Shown here: positions 1-7,963 of the stretch, piece by piece
How the letters are laid out: every line of letters starts with the position of its first letter
Numbering within the stretch: position 1 is the first letter of the stretch
NCBI GenBank assembly: GCA_905479805.1
Contig: CAJQNY010000070.1
Coordinates: 1 to 36,459 of the forward strand
Reading direction: 5' to 3'
From: an uncultured Arenicella sp.
GTDB taxonomy: Bacteria; Pseudomonadota; Gammaproteobacteria; Arenicellales; Arenicellaceae
DNA length: 36,459 nt
Notes under the pieces: generated by a model
Seen by the model: only the letters and a program-made list of their open reading frames with translations
Told to the model about the DNA's origin: nothing
Databases searched by the model: none
Position numbers and translations under genes: made by a program

Positions 1-1
1 A

Positions 2-292
2 TTTACAATTAATGCAACCGCAAGGAACCAGGGTGAGACAGCGTCTTCGGGCAGCACCACCTTAAGTTATCGCCGTTCGACTAATAGCACAATCACAGTG
101 AGTGACACGCAGATTGGTACCGACGCTGTCCCTATTCTTGCTGCAGGGGGCAACAGCCCCGAGACTATATCGGTTTCGATTGCGGCCGCCGGCACTTACT
201 GGGTTGGCGCATGCATCACCGCTGTCAGCGGTGAGTCACCAATCAACAACCAATGCTCGAGCGGCGTGCAAGTTACCGTTTCTGCCCCATAA
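2..292 (+). CDS. C-terminal part of a secreted CARDB-domain protein (5' end outside window)
   Basis: The reading frame is open from the first bases of the window, so this is the tail of a longer protein; the ORF-track start at 98 is an internal codon. The visible 96 residues read like one CARDB (cell adhesion related, bacterial) repeat: an N-terminal N-Q-G-E motif, a Ser/Thr-rich beta-rich stretch, 'AGTYWVGACITAVSGES' and a closing 'NNQCSSGVQVTV' strand. CARDB domains are immunoglobulin-like modules of exported proteins, often appended to proteases or surface proteins. Two cysteines (in GAC and QCS) could form a disulfide, which fits an extracytoplasmic location. The upstream domains, and hence the activity, cannot be known from this window. 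No gene follows closely in the same direction, so it is probably the last gene of its transcript. Confidence 0.75.
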   Translation, partial: FTINATARNQGETASSGSTTLSYRRSTNSTITVSDTQIGTDAVPILAAGGNSPETISVSIAAAGTYWVGACITAVSGESPINNQCSSGVQVTVSAP

Positions 293-406
293 ATTACTGG
301 TTCAGGTAGACCTTATGATTATTTTATTTGCGGATGAAGTTAAGATGGTTTTCTCCTGTCGTTGATCTTACAATTAGAGTCAGACAAAAAATGTAATTAC
401 CTAACG

Positions 407-940
407 ATGAACTCACTAAAAGATCAATTATTAAAGGCTGGCTTAGTTAGCCAAAAAAAAGCGACCAAACAGCCCAAGAAAAAAGCGCCGACTAAGGCCA
501 AAGCAGCGCGTAATAAACCCAGCGAGCAAACTCTGCGTACGCAACGCGCTATGCTGGATAAGGCGAAAAAGGATAAGAAGCTCAACGCACAGCGTCAGCG
601 TGAAGCTGAAAAACGCGAACTAGCCGCGCAGATCAAACAATTGGTTGATGGCAGCAAGCTGGATCGTAGCGATGGAGAAGCCAGCTACAGCTTTACCTTT
701 GGCAAAAAAGTGAAGTCGCTCTACGTCACTAGCGAGCAACAAACACTGTTGAGTCGAGACCAGATTTGTATCGTTTCTTTGGGCGATCAACGCTTTGAGC
801 TAGTGCCAAAAACTGTGGCGAAAAAAATAGCCGAACGGGACTCAGCATCCGTAATCAAAAATGAGGTGATTGATTCAAAACAGAATGACGAAAACGATCC
901 TTATGCGGACTACCAAATTCCTGATGACTTAACTTGGTAA
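407..940 (+). CDS. DUF2058 family protein (YaiL-like nucleoprotein/polynucleotide-associated protein)
   Basis: A 177-residue soluble protein matching the DUF2058 family of gammaproteobacteria (E. coli YaiL is of similar length). The N-terminus MNSLKDQLLKAGLVS, a long Lys/Arg/Ala/Gln-rich and probably helical segment (about residues 16-80), a central beta-rich part and the C-terminal end 'DPYADYQIPDDLTW' are all family hallmarks. I chose the ATG at 407 because the family starts at MNSLKDQL; the ORF-track start is a TTG 45 bases upstream that would add 15 unconserved residues. The basic helical region suggests nucleic-acid or ribonucleoprotein contact, and the family name reflects that, but the molecular role is not established. 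It stands alone, with 192 bases to the next gene. Confidence 0.9.
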   Translation: MNSLKDQLLKAGLVSQKKATKQPKKKAPTKAKAARNKPSEQTLRTQRAMLDKAKKDKKLNAQRQREAEKRELAAQIKQLVDGSKLDRSDGEASYSFTFGKKVKSLYVTSEQQTLLSRDQICIVSLGDQRFELVPKTVAKKIAERDSASVIKNEVIDSKQNDENDPYADYQIPDDLTW

Positions 941-1106
941 CGACAGCGTATTTAGGCCCTATCTATGTAGTGCATCTTCCAGCCCAACTATACAAAGGTT
1001 TACATCTGCTACATGCTAAATAGGTCAAGTTCGCTTATTATCGTTACAGAAAAAACAACAGGATAGAGTTTTAGGCGATGTTAATGCATTGTTTCTCCGT
1101 ACTTCT

Positions 1107-1130
1107 TTTAACGCACCTCCTTTAACGCAC
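1107..1130 (+). repeat. Direct repeat TTTAACGCAC x2, 14-bp period, just before the antiporter ATG
   Basis: TTTAACGCAC occurs at 1107-1116 and again at 1121-1130, the second copy ending two bases before the ATG at 1133. The copies occupy the place where a ribosome binding site would be, and no good Shine-Dalgarno sequence is visible. It looks like a small local duplication; a regulatory role is possible but unproven. Confidence 0.6.
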
Positions 1131-1132
1131 AT

Positions 1133-2962
1133 ATGTCTTCATTACTCACACTTGGACTTATCGGAATGCTCGGCTTCTTATGCCAATGGGTGTCTTATAA
1201 AGTAAAGTTGCCCGCGATCCTGCTGCTATTGCTATGCGGTTTGGTGCTTGGCCCACTATTTTCGGTGATAGATCCCAACGCATTGTTTGGCGATCTGCTG
1301 TTTCCTTTTATTTCATTGTCAGTGGCGGTGATTCTATTTGAAGGAGCGCTGACACTTAAGCGCAATGAATTAAATGAAATTGCTACACCTGTACGACGCA
1401 TGGTGACAATAGGTGTGTTGGTCAATGGCCTAATAATGACCGTAGCCACACACTATCTGGCAAATTTAAGTTGGTCCTTATCCGCCCTCTTTGGCGCCAT
1501 CATGGTAGTGACCGGCCCTACCGTCATTATGCCGATGCTTAAAACAGTTCGCCCCACTCCCAAGATTGGCAATGTATTGCGCTGGGAGGGCATTGTTATC
1601 GACCCCATTGGCGCATTAATAGCGGTATTAGTGTTTGAATGGATTGTAGTCCAGCACACATCATCTGATATCTCAGAAATTTTCAAGGTGTTTAGTATCA
1701 CGGTATTGGTCGGCACTGTAGTTGGTTTGGTAGCCGGCTATATTTTAGGCGTCATTCTCAGAAATCATTTCGTGCCGGAACGTATGCAGAATTTTGCTGC
1801 TTTGGCTCTGGTATGTGCCACCTTTGCAGTCTCCGACTCATTAATGCATGAATCAGGCTTGCTGGCTGTGACTTTGATGGGCGTACTGGTTACCAACATG
1901 AAAGGCGTGCATATAGAAGCCATCTTGGAGTTCAAGGAAGACCTAACCATGGTGTTTGTTTCTTCTTTGTTTATTGTGTTGGCTGCGCGGCTTGATTTTG
2001 CCGCATTTCTTGCGCTTGGCTCAGGCGTCATTCTCTTGTTGTTAGTTATGCAATTTATTGCTCGCCCAGCAAAAGTAGCCCTTAGCTTTATCGGCTCTAA
2101 CTTTACCTGGCGCGAACAGGCCATGATCGCCTGGATTGGCCCTCGCGGCATTGTGGCAGCGGCTGTATCCGCTGTATTTGCGCTTCGTTTGGAAGAGCTA
2201 GGCATGGACGGAGCAGACAAGCTGGTGCCATTGGCATTCCTGATCATCATTGGAACCGTAGTATTACAGAGCCTCACCGCCCGTCCGATGGCGAAACTCC
2301 TTAAAGTTGCCCTACCCAGCACCCAAGGCGCTTTGATCGTCGGCGCCAACAGGCTATCAATTAGCCTGGCGGAAGCATTAAGCAAAGAAGACATCGACAC
2401 CCTCATTTGTGACACCAATTGGGACAATCTACGTGAAGCGCGTAATGCCGGTCTAACCACCTACTACGGCAACCCCAGCTCTGATCACGCGGACCTACAC
2501 TTAGATTTATCTTTATATGGCTCTGTGCTGGCGCTTTCTAGTCATTTCGAATTTAATGCTACACAAGCCACCAGTTTTCGCGATGAGTTCGGTGCCCGCA
2601 ATGTGTACATGTTGCCGCCCAATCAATCCAGTGAGCGATTGCACAAGCACTCTGTCAGCGAGAAAAAGAGTGGCCGCTTACTATTCGGGGAAGAGCATTC
2701 TTTTCGTAAGGTAAACCGCCAATTAATGGCAGGTGCGCAGGTTAAGGTAACCGAATTAAGTAACGAGTTTACTAGCACAGATTGGGGGGCTGCCAACCCA
2801 GATGCCATCGCTTTGGCTTGGCTAAAGCCTAGTGGCGAATTAAAGTTCAATACCACAGACAACCAATCAAATATTGATGATAACGCCAAGCTTTTTTATC
2901 TCAGCGAGCGTGAACAACCACAAAGCGTCACCACAAAAGAGCAAAAACCGGATCCAGTCTAG
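1133..2962 (+). CDS. Cation:proton antiporter, CPA1 family, with C-terminal Rossmann-like domain
   Basis: A 609-residue inner-membrane protein. About the first 390 residues are hydrophobic and form roughly 12 membrane helices typical of Na+/H+ exchangers (opening 'LGLIGMLGFLCQWVSYKVKLPAILLLLLCGLVLGP', then 'VTGPTVIMPML', and 'MIAWIGPRGIVAAAVSAVFA', the conserved exchanger motif near the end of the membrane domain). Residues of about 395-490 ('GALIVGANRLSISLAEALSKEDIDTLICD') resemble a TrkA-N/RCK Rossmann fold that could sense nucleotides or ions, followed by a variable soluble tail. The role is exchange of sodium or potassium for protons, giving pH and salt homeostasis, as expected in a marine bacterium. 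The ATG at 1133 starts directly on the hydrophobic N-terminus. It converges with the carboxymuconolactone decarboxylase family gene 22 bases downstream. Ion specificity cannot be read from sequence. Confidence 0.9.
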   Translation: MSSLLTLGLIGMLGFLCQWVSYKVKLPAILLLLLCGLVLGPLFSVIDPNALFGDLLFPFISLSVAVILFEGALTLKRNELNEIATPVRRMVTIGVLVNGLIMTVATHYLANLSWSLSALFGAIMVVTGPTVIMPMLKTVRPTPKIGNVLRWEGIVIDPIGALIAVLVFEWIVVQHTSSDISEIFKVFSITVLVGTVVGLVAGYILGVILRNHFVPERMQNFAALALVCATFAVSDSLMHESGLLAVTLMGVLVTNMKGVHIEAILEFKEDLTMVFVSSLFIVLAARLDFAAFLALGSGVILLLLVMQFIARPAKVALSFIGSNFTWREQAMIAWIGPRGIVAAAVSAVFALRLEELGMDGADKLVPLAFLIIIGTVVLQSLTARPMAKLLKVALPSTQGALIVGANRLSISLAEALSKEDIDTLICDTNWDNLREARNAGLTTYYGNPSSDHADLHLDLSLYGSVLALSSHFEFNATQATSFRDEFGARNVYMLPPNQSSERLHKHSVSEKKSGRLLFGEEHSFRKVNRQLMAGAQVKVTELSNEFTSTDWGAANPDAIALAWLKPSGELKFNTTDNQSNIDDNAKLFYLSEREQPQSVTTKEQKPDPV

Positions 2963-2984
2963 CTAATTCATTAGCGCGGTGAGT

Positions 2985-3365
2985 TTATAGCTCTCCGGCT
3001 TCTTCGAGCACTTTTCGGGCAATGCGAAAACACTCCACGGCTTGTGGCACGCCACAATAGATGCCGATGATGTGAATGGTTGCTCTGATTTCTTCTTTAG
3101 TGACGCCATTCGTTAACGCGCCTTTTAAGTGCAATTCCCACTCATGCATTTTCCCTAATGCAGCAATCATCGACAAATTCATCATTGACCGTGTTTTCAC
3201 ATCGATTGATTCGTCGCCCCAACCAAAGCCCCAACACCATGCGGTCATTGCCTCCTGAAAGGGCATGGTGAAATCATCAGCCGCCGCTAAGTTCTTCTCA
3301 ACATACTCATCGCCCAGCGTTGCTTTTCGTTTAGCTAAACCTTTTTCAAAAAAATCTTTGTTCAT
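2985..3365 (-). CDS. Carboxymuconolactone decarboxylase (CMD/AhpD-like) family protein
   Basis: A 126-residue cytoplasmic protein of the CMD fold. The core 'HEWELHLKGALTNGVTKEEIRATIHIIGIYCGVPQAVECFRIARKVLEE' (residues 74-121) carries the family signature H-x4-H, G-T/V-x3-E-I and Y-x-G-x-P-x-A. It lacks a CxxC pair, so it is not an AhpD-type peroxidase reductase. It resembles PcaC-like gamma-carboxymuconolactone decarboxylases of the beta-ketoadipate pathway, but many such paralogues have unrelated or unknown roles and no other pca gene is nearby. I chose the ATG at 3365 (MNKDFFEKG) because GAAGAGAAAT precedes it at a suitable distance and the longer frame adds only unconserved residues. It lies 38 bases downstream of the secreted DUF7282-like gene and is probably cotranscribed with it. 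Confidence 0.85.
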   Translation of the reverse strand: MNKDFFEKGLAKRKATLGDEYVEKNLAAADDFTMPFQEAMTAWCWGFGWGDESIDVKTRSMMNLSMIAALGKMHEWELHLKGALTNGVTKEEIRATIHIIGIYCGVPQAVECFRIARKVLEEAGEL

Positions 3366-3403
3366 TGTATTTCTCTTCTGCCACAAGCTAGTTGTTCGTC
3401 AAT

Positions 3404-3892
3404 TTATGGTGATGGTATCGCGTGGGCAACCATGGTATTGCCTTCAAACACTGGCGCATCCATTACCACGGTGTCAGTGACGAAAATGAAATCCAATATT
3501 CCGTTTTCATTGGAATCTCGGTGCAGCATCACTATAAACATCTCACCCGTATCGATACCCTTATGAACTTTAAGGGGAACGTCAATATTCTTTCCATCTT
3601 CGAGGAACGTTGCGGCGACGTATTTATCGCCGTTGGGCTTGCCATCTTCAAATGGATGCATGACCAACCAGCCATTGCCATTAATCTGAACCTCAGGAAA
3701 CGTCAAAGTAGATTCGCTACGACTAAGGCCTTCGACAACGATCCAATTTTTTTCACCATTCCCGAGTGTAATAGCGGCTTTTTCAGGTGTTTTATAGGCT
3801 GCTGTGTCATCAGTCGTTTTAGACTCGGCAAAGATCGACGTTGACAATAATGTTACAGCGAGTGCGATAAAGTATTTATGAATAGATGGCAC
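3404..3892 (-). CDS. Secreted DUF7282-like domain protein
   Basis: A 162-residue exported protein. Residues 1-22 (MPSIHKYFIALAVTLLSTSIFA|E) form a Sec signal peptide with an AxA-like cleavage site. The mature part matches a small beta-rich domain found in bacterial and archaeal secreted proteins (DUF7282): 'GWLVMHPFEDGKPNGDKYVAATFL', 'FIVMLHRDSNENGILDFIFVTDTVVMDAPVFEGNTMVAHAI'. The D-x-N-x-N-G-x-x-D stretch is calcium-site-like. No enzymatic residues are evident and the function is unknown; a periplasmic or surface binding role is a guess. It is transcribed ahead of the CMD-family gene with a 38-base gap, which suggests a two-gene operon. Confidence 0.75.
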   Translation of the reverse strand: MPSIHKYFIALAVTLLSTSIFAESKTTDDTAAYKTPEKAAITLGNGEKNWIVVEGLSRSESTLTFPEVQINGNGWLVMHPFEDGKPNGDKYVAATFLEDGKNIDVPLKVHKGIDTGEMFIVMLHRDSNENGILDFIFVTDTVVMDAPVFEGNTMVAHAIPSP

Positions 3893-3956
3893 AGCATTAC
3901 TCCGAGTTAGTTAAGCGTTATAGTTGCAGTCTAGCATGCTTGAAAGTATGCCCTAA

Positions 3957-3984
3957 ATCCTTCAGATCGAATCCTTCAGATCGA
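3957..3984. repeat. Perfect 14-bp tandem duplication (ATCCTTCAGATCGA x2)
   Basis: Copy 1 is at 3957-3970 and copy 2 at 3971-3984, with a further partial ATCC after it. The second copy contains the stop codon of the TetR gene (TGA at 3978-3976 on the minus strand), so the duplication lies across the 3' end of that gene without changing its protein. It looks like replication slippage. Confidence 0.85.
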
Positions 3985-4551
3985 ATCCACCCAGTGTTCA
4001 CATAGCTTACGGCATTGTAATGGCTTGATCGCACCCTCTTCCAAGCACATTTCCAGCCAAAGACCATCGATAAGCGCGGTTAAACCGAGTGCAGCCATTT
4101 TAGGAGAAATTTGCTTACCTTTTAGTTCTTGAAGCTGCATAAATAATTGTTCTAAGTAGCTTGTAAATGAGGAGTTAGAATCGGATTGTGCTGACTGAAT
4201 CGCGGGCGATGAATCAATCAAACCCCAGAAAACAACCCAGGCGCGAAGCACTCTGCGCTGTAACACTTGCCCTGAAAATATTTCTTTGATAAACGCTGAT
4301 AGCTGCTGTCGAGCATCTCCTTCTGATTTCATGCTCGCTTCAATAGCGCTATCCAAAAATGTAAATGCTAAATAGCTATACGCAGCGGCGATTAGATTAT
4401 CGATTGACCCAAAATGGTAGTTAATAAGCCCCGTGGAAACCTGCGCTTTCTCCGCAATTTTTCTTACCGAACAGCCATCAACGCCCTCTTCCATTAGGCT
4501 TTCAATGGTTGCTTCAACTAATTTGAGCTTGGCTTTACTTAGTGGCTTCAT
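3976..4551 (-). CDS. TetR/AcrR family transcriptional repressor, BetI-like
   Basis: A 191-residue one-component regulator. Residues 8-55 form the TetR DNA-binding domain: 'KLVEATIESLMEEGVDGCSVRKIAEKAQVSTGLINYHFGSIDNLIAAAY', with the recognition helix 'VSTGLINYHFG' typical of the BetI branch, which controls choline/betaine genes. The C-terminal 130 residues are the ligand-binding and dimerisation region; 'RAWVVFWGLIDSSP' also recalls BetI. It is divergent from the dioxygenase gene, and a TGAAC-N4-GTTCA palindrome lies on the promoter of that gene, so it very probably represses the 4671-10665 catabolic cluster and is released by a pathway substrate such as a betaine or acyl-CoA. The inducer is not readable from sequence. 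Confidence 0.9.
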   Translation of the reverse strand: MKPLSKAKLKLVEATIESLMEEGVDGCSVRKIAEKAQVSTGLINYHFGSIDNLIAAAYSYLAFTFLDSAIEASMKSEGDARQQLSAFIKEIFSGQVLQRRVLRAWVVFWGLIDSSPAIQSAQSDSNSSFTSYLEQLFMQLQELKGKQISPKMAALGLTALIDGLWLEMCLEEGAIKPLQCRKLCEHWVDSI

Positions 4552-4595
4552 TAACTCTATGACCCAAATACCATGTTAAGAAGGATAATCCCATT

Positions 4596-4624
4596 TTGAC
4601 AGCGTTTCTCATTTAAGGTAAATT
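4596..4624 (+). promoter_or_regulatory. Sigma-70-like promoter of the betaine/N-methyl catabolic cluster
   Basis: TTGACA at 4596-4601 (perfect -35) is followed after exactly 17 bases by TAAATT at 4619-4624 (4 of 6 matches to TATAAT). The next coding start in this direction is the ATG at 4671, leaving an untranslated leader of about 40 bases. The TetR-type palindrome starts at the last base of the -10 element. Confidence 0.7.
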
Positions 4625-4637
4625 GAACGAGTGTTCA
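4624..4637. promoter_or_regulatory. TetR/BetI-type operator palindrome TGAAC-GAGT-GTTCA
   Basis: TGAACGAGTGTTCA is an inverted repeat with perfect 5-bp arms and a 4-bp centre. It covers the predicted transcription start of the dioxygenase promoter, the classical position for a repressor that blocks RNA polymerase. The adjacent divergent BetI-like regulator (3976-4551) is the obvious candidate protein, and its own promoter must also lie within this 119-base gap. Confidence 0.7.
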
Positions 4638-4670
4638 GTTTATATTGAGAATAGCTATTTGGGAACAAAA

Positions 4671-5882
4671 ATGTCAAACAACCTCGCAACGCCTCAGTTG
4701 AGCGAATCTTTAGCACCTGACTTTTACACGCCATTGTGCTCAAAAACAATTCAATCCGTCAATGCACAGCCAGATGGCCTTGAGATTACGCTTGGTGATG
4801 GCACTGTGTTGGATGGTTTTTCTTGGTTCTGGGTTCGTGATCATGGCATTGATGCAAAGAGCATGGACCATACAACCTTGCAGCGCAATACTGATACATT
4901 CGCGTTAGAACAAGGACAAGCGAAGCCGGAGGTAACCTTAGATTCGGATGATCAATTAATTGAAGTTTTTTGGCCTGATGGTGATAAATCTCTACTGTCA
5001 GCATATTCCCTACTTAGTATTAAACAGGAGGCATCTTCGCAACATCATTTAGCACCCAAAATCGGTCGCATATTATGGGATAAAGATCGGCCATTAGAAA
5101 ATTTGCCCACCGTAGATCACTCACGAGTTATGTCAGAAGATTCAGCCCTTTTGGATTGGCTTGAAAAAATACACTCTTATGGTTTTTGTGTGGTCGAAGG
5201 CGTTCCCTCTACAGAACAAGCAACGGCCGATTTAGCCAAACGAATCGGTATTGTGCAAGAAACCATCTTTGGCGATATGTGGAAACTGTCTGCTGAACTT
5301 ACCGAGCACGGCGATACCGCTTACACGACGCAATACCTCGAACCGCATACGGACGGAACTTACTATCATGACGCTGCGGGGCTTCAAATGTTCAATTGCT
5401 TTGAGTTTGACGGTAAGGGTGGCGAAAGCGTTCAAGTAGATGCGTTCGCGATTGCGGATCAAATAAAAACCGCGGATCCAGAGGCCTATCAAACCCTATG
5501 CCAGACGATTGTTCCTGGTCACTACATCGAACCACAGGTGCATCTCCGCGCAGAACGGCCAACTTTTCGCCTTGATTCCAACGAGGATCTTGCGCAGGTC
5601 TCGTTCAATAATTATGACCGTGCGCCGATGATGATGACGGATAATCAAACCAAAAAATTTCATCACGCCTACGGATTATTCCACGAACTTGCTAACAACC
5701 AAGACAATTGGATAAAGATTCCGCTGCGCCCAGGCATGACGCTGATCTTCGATAATTGGCGTAATATGCACGGTCGTATGGGTTATGTAGGCAAGCGTGT
5801 CTTCTACGGTTGTTACCATAATATGGCCGTCTTCGAGAGCAAACTGCGTGTATTGCAGTCAGCTAGCGCCCGGTTATTGTAA
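4671..5882 (+). CDS. Gamma-butyrobetaine hydroxylase-like 2-oxoglutarate/Fe(II) dioxygenase
   Basis: A 403-residue cytoplasmic enzyme with the two-domain layout of gamma-butyrobetaine and trimethyllysine dioxygenases. Residues about 27-120 are the GBBH-like N-terminal (DUF971-type) domain ('LEITLGDGTVLDGFSWFWVRDHG'). Residues about 155-395 are the TauD/TfdA jelly roll with H226 and D228 (PHTDGTYY) and the distal H367 (NMHGRMG) as iron ligands; R376 is a likely 2-oxoglutarate contact. Family enzymes hydroxylate trimethylammonium compounds, for example gamma-butyrobetaine to carnitine. The cysteine cluster that binds zinc after 'RD' in canonical members is absent here (RDHGIDAKSM), so the substrate may differ. 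The ATG at 4671 (MSNNLATPQ) lies behind GGGA; the longer frame would begin inside the operator. It is followed after 2 bases by the flavoprotein gene and is first in the cluster. Confidence 0.85.
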   Translation: MSNNLATPQLSESLAPDFYTPLCSKTIQSVNAQPDGLEITLGDGTVLDGFSWFWVRDHGIDAKSMDHTTLQRNTDTFALEQGQAKPEVTLDSDDQLIEVFWPDGDKSLLSAYSLLSIKQEASSQHHLAPKIGRILWDKDRPLENLPTVDHSRVMSEDSALLDWLEKIHSYGFCVVEGVPSTEQATADLAKRIGIVQETIFGDMWKLSAELTEHGDTAYTTQYLEPHTDGTYYHDAAGLQMFNCFEFDGKGGESVQVDAFAIADQIKTADPEAYQTLCQTIVPGHYIEPQVHLRAERPTFRLDSNEDLAQVSFNNYDRAPMMMTDNQTKKFHHAYGLFHELANNQDNWIKIPLRPGMTLIFDNWRNMHGRMGYVGKRVFYGCYHNMAVFESKLRVLQSASARLL

Positions 5883-5884
5883 CG

Positions 5885-7963
5885 ATGAACCCGAATCACA
5901 AAATATTATTTGAGCCGGTTAAAATTGGGCCCGTAACCGCGCCCAATCGTTTTTATCAAGTTCCACATGCAAGTGGCATGACGGAGGCTAACCCACGGGT
6001 GCGAGCAGCATTCCGCGGCATGAAAGCTGAAGGTGGCTGGGGTGTTGTGTCAACAGGCGCTGTATCAATTCACCCATCTTCTGATGATAGCCCATTACCC
6101 TTTGCACGACTTTGGGATGATAATGATATCGCTTCGCACGCACTCAGCTGTGATGCCATTCATGAACACGGTGCACTCGCCGCAGTGGAGCTTTGGCACG
6201 GTGGTGCGTCGGTAATGAACCGAACCTCACGTATTGCTCCTTACTCACCTTCGGGAATCCCATGGGCCGCAACTCACGTCGGCTTTATGGGTCAACAACG
6301 CCCCAAGATAATGGATAAGGACGATATTAAGGATGTCATCGCCTGGCAGGTTGCCGCGGCACTTCGCGCCCAACAAGCGGGCTTCGATATCGTGTATATC
6401 TATGCTGGCATGGGTTATCTCGGATATGAATATCTATTGGAAGAATACAATCACCGAACGGACGAATACGGCGGCTCAGTGACTAACCGAACACGCTTTG
6501 TCCGAGAGTTAATCGAAGCAACTAAGGACGCGGTTGGAGATAAATGTGGTGTAGCCTTACGAATAAGCCTTGAAGAGCTTCGCGGCAAGCGAAACGATAA
6601 TTTCGCATCCGAAGCGCATGCGGTTGTCAGTTTGCTCGCAGACGTTCCGGACCTGTGGGATGTCAAAATGGATTCAAGCCCAACAGATTGCGGAGCCTCA
6701 CGTTTTCGTGAAGAAGGAGCACACGAACCTACCATCGACTTCGTAAAATCGGTAACCGATAAACCTGTAGTAGGAGTCGGAAGATTCACCTCTCCTGATA
6801 CCATGGTTTCGCAAGTAAAGAGAGGCATACTTGATCTCGTTGGTGCTGCTCGAGCATCTATCGCTGACCCATTCCTACCTGAGAAAATTCGCACAGGCGA
6901 CGCCGACAGAATTCGCGAATGCATTGGTTGTAATATTTGCATCGCTAGTTGGCATGATGGCGTTCCCGTTAGATGTACTCAGAACGCAACGATTGGTGAG
7001 GAGTGGCGGAAAGGTTGGCACCCCGAGAGCTTTAACAAACCTGGCAGTGACGATCGTATCTTGATAGTCGGCGGCGGGCCATCCGGGTTAGAAGCAGGCT
7101 TGGTGGCGGCACGTCGCGGCTACCACGTGACCATCGCTGACAAAGCCTCTTCAATGGGCGGACGACTTAACTTCGAGACCAGCCTACCAGGCCTAAATGC
7201 TTGGGGAAGAGTTCGTGATTATCGCCTCTATGCCTTACAGCAAATGGGCAACGTTGATTTGTTTCTCGAGAGCGAGTTGACGGCTGAAGACATTTTGGAA
7301 CTCGGCCACCAACAAATCGCCATCGCTACTGGCGCATACTGGACCAAATCTCTGTACTCCGCCCTCGAGATACCACTTGGCACCTTAGATTCTCCCAATG
7401 TGTTTACTCCCGATGATCTTGCCAGCGGAGTGGTGCCGCCGGGCCCTGTATTAGTTTATGACTTTGACAATTATTACCTAGGTGGTGTTATCGCAGAGTC
7501 TTTGGCACAACAAGGCAGCAAAGTTTGTTACGCCACCCCTGCTGGCCATGCGTCGGCTTGGACTATCATGACGAACGAGCAACCATTCGTTCATCAAGCA
7601 ATGCACGAACTATCAATAGACGTCAAAACTCAGACTTTGTTAACGGCGTATGAAAACGGCCTCGCGCAACTCGAGAATATCTTCACCAACGCACCCGATC
7701 AGCTCAAGGTGAATTCGATCGTCATCGTTGGATTGCGATTACCCAACGATGCCCTCTATCAAACTCTCGTCAGCCGTAGTGACGACCTGCAGAAATCTGA
7801 CATCGCCGCCGTGCAACGAATAGGGGATTGCTCCGCAGCTGGCGCTATCGTGCACGCCGTGTATTCCGGACATGAATTTGCACGCTCACTTGATAACTCC
7901 GAACAGAAAAGTTACCTACGAGATATTCCGATTCAATTGAACCCACCAGGTCTCGCAATCTAA
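5885..7963 (+). CDS. Trimethylamine dehydrogenase/DgcA-family FMN and 4Fe-4S oxidoreductase
   Basis: A 692-residue iron-sulfur flavoprotein. Residues about 5-340 are an Old Yellow Enzyme-like TIM barrel that binds FMN; C346, C349, C352 and C364 (CIGCNICIASWHDGVPVRC) are the 4Fe-4S ligands, almost at TMADH spacing; residues from about 391 carry a dinucleotide fold (VGGGPSGLEAG). 'CTQNATIGEEWRKGWHPE' is close to TMADH. Relatives oxidatively demethylate trimethylamine, dimethylamine or dimethylglycine and pass electrons to ETF. From memory of TMADH, three features are changed: the cysteine bonded to FMN is replaced (VPHAS), the aromatic-bowl Tyr near 60 is absent (TGAVSIHP), and the active-site His is replaced by Met (YIYAGMGYL). 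Hence FMN is probably non-covalent and the substrate is not trimethylamine. It overlaps no gene but follows the dioxygenase by 2 bases, so the two are cotranslated. Confidence 0.88.
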   Translation: MNPNHKILFEPVKIGPVTAPNRFYQVPHASGMTEANPRVRAAFRGMKAEGGWGVVSTGAVSIHPSSDDSPLPFARLWDDNDIASHALSCDAIHEHGALAAVELWHGGASVMNRTSRIAPYSPSGIPWAATHVGFMGQQRPKIMDKDDIKDVIAWQVAAALRAQQAGFDIVYIYAGMGYLGYEYLLEEYNHRTDEYGGSVTNRTRFVRELIEATKDAVGDKCGVALRISLEELRGKRNDNFASEAHAVVSLLADVPDLWDVKMDSSPTDCGASRFREEGAHEPTIDFVKSVTDKPVVGVGRFTSPDTMVSQVKRGILDLVGAARASIADPFLPEKIRTGDADRIRECIGCNICIASWHDGVPVRCTQNATIGEEWRKGWHPESFNKPGSDDRILIVGGGPSGLEAGLVAARRGYHVTIADKASSMGGRLNFETSLPGLNAWGRVRDYRLYALQQMGNVDLFLESELTAEDILELGHQQIAIATGAYWTKSLYSALEIPLGTLDSPNVFTPDDLASGVVPPGPVLVYDFDNYYLGGVIAESLAQQGSKVCYATPAGHASAWTIMTNEQPFVHQAMHELSIDVKTQTLLTAYENGLAQLENIFTNAPDQLKVNSIVIVGLRLPNDALYQTLVSRSDDLQKSDIAAVQRIGDCSAAGAIVHAVYSGHEFARSLDNSEQKSYLRDIPIQLNPPGLAI

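Noticed and set aside
1765-2460. 231-residue minus-strand ORF inside the antiporter gene
   Set aside because: Antisense shadow of a well-supported membrane transporter; low-complexity Ser/Arg/Thr-rich translation with no family resemblance.
3422-3844. 140-residue plus-strand ORF opposite the DUF7282-like gene
   Set aside because: The minus-strand frame has a signal peptide and conserved domain; this is its shadow.
3931-3951. Hairpin GCATGCTT-GA-AAGTATGC as terminator of the TetR gene
   Set aside because: Imperfect stem with a two-base loop and no T-run; too weak to list.
6451-6942. 163-residue minus-strand ORF inside the TMADH-like gene
   Set aside because: Antisense shadow of a frame with clear iron-sulfur and FMN-barrel motifs.
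5885-7963. Calling the flavoprotein a trimethylamine dehydrogenase
   Set aside because: Residues for covalent FMN and for the trimethylamine pocket appear to be missing, so only family membership is claimed.
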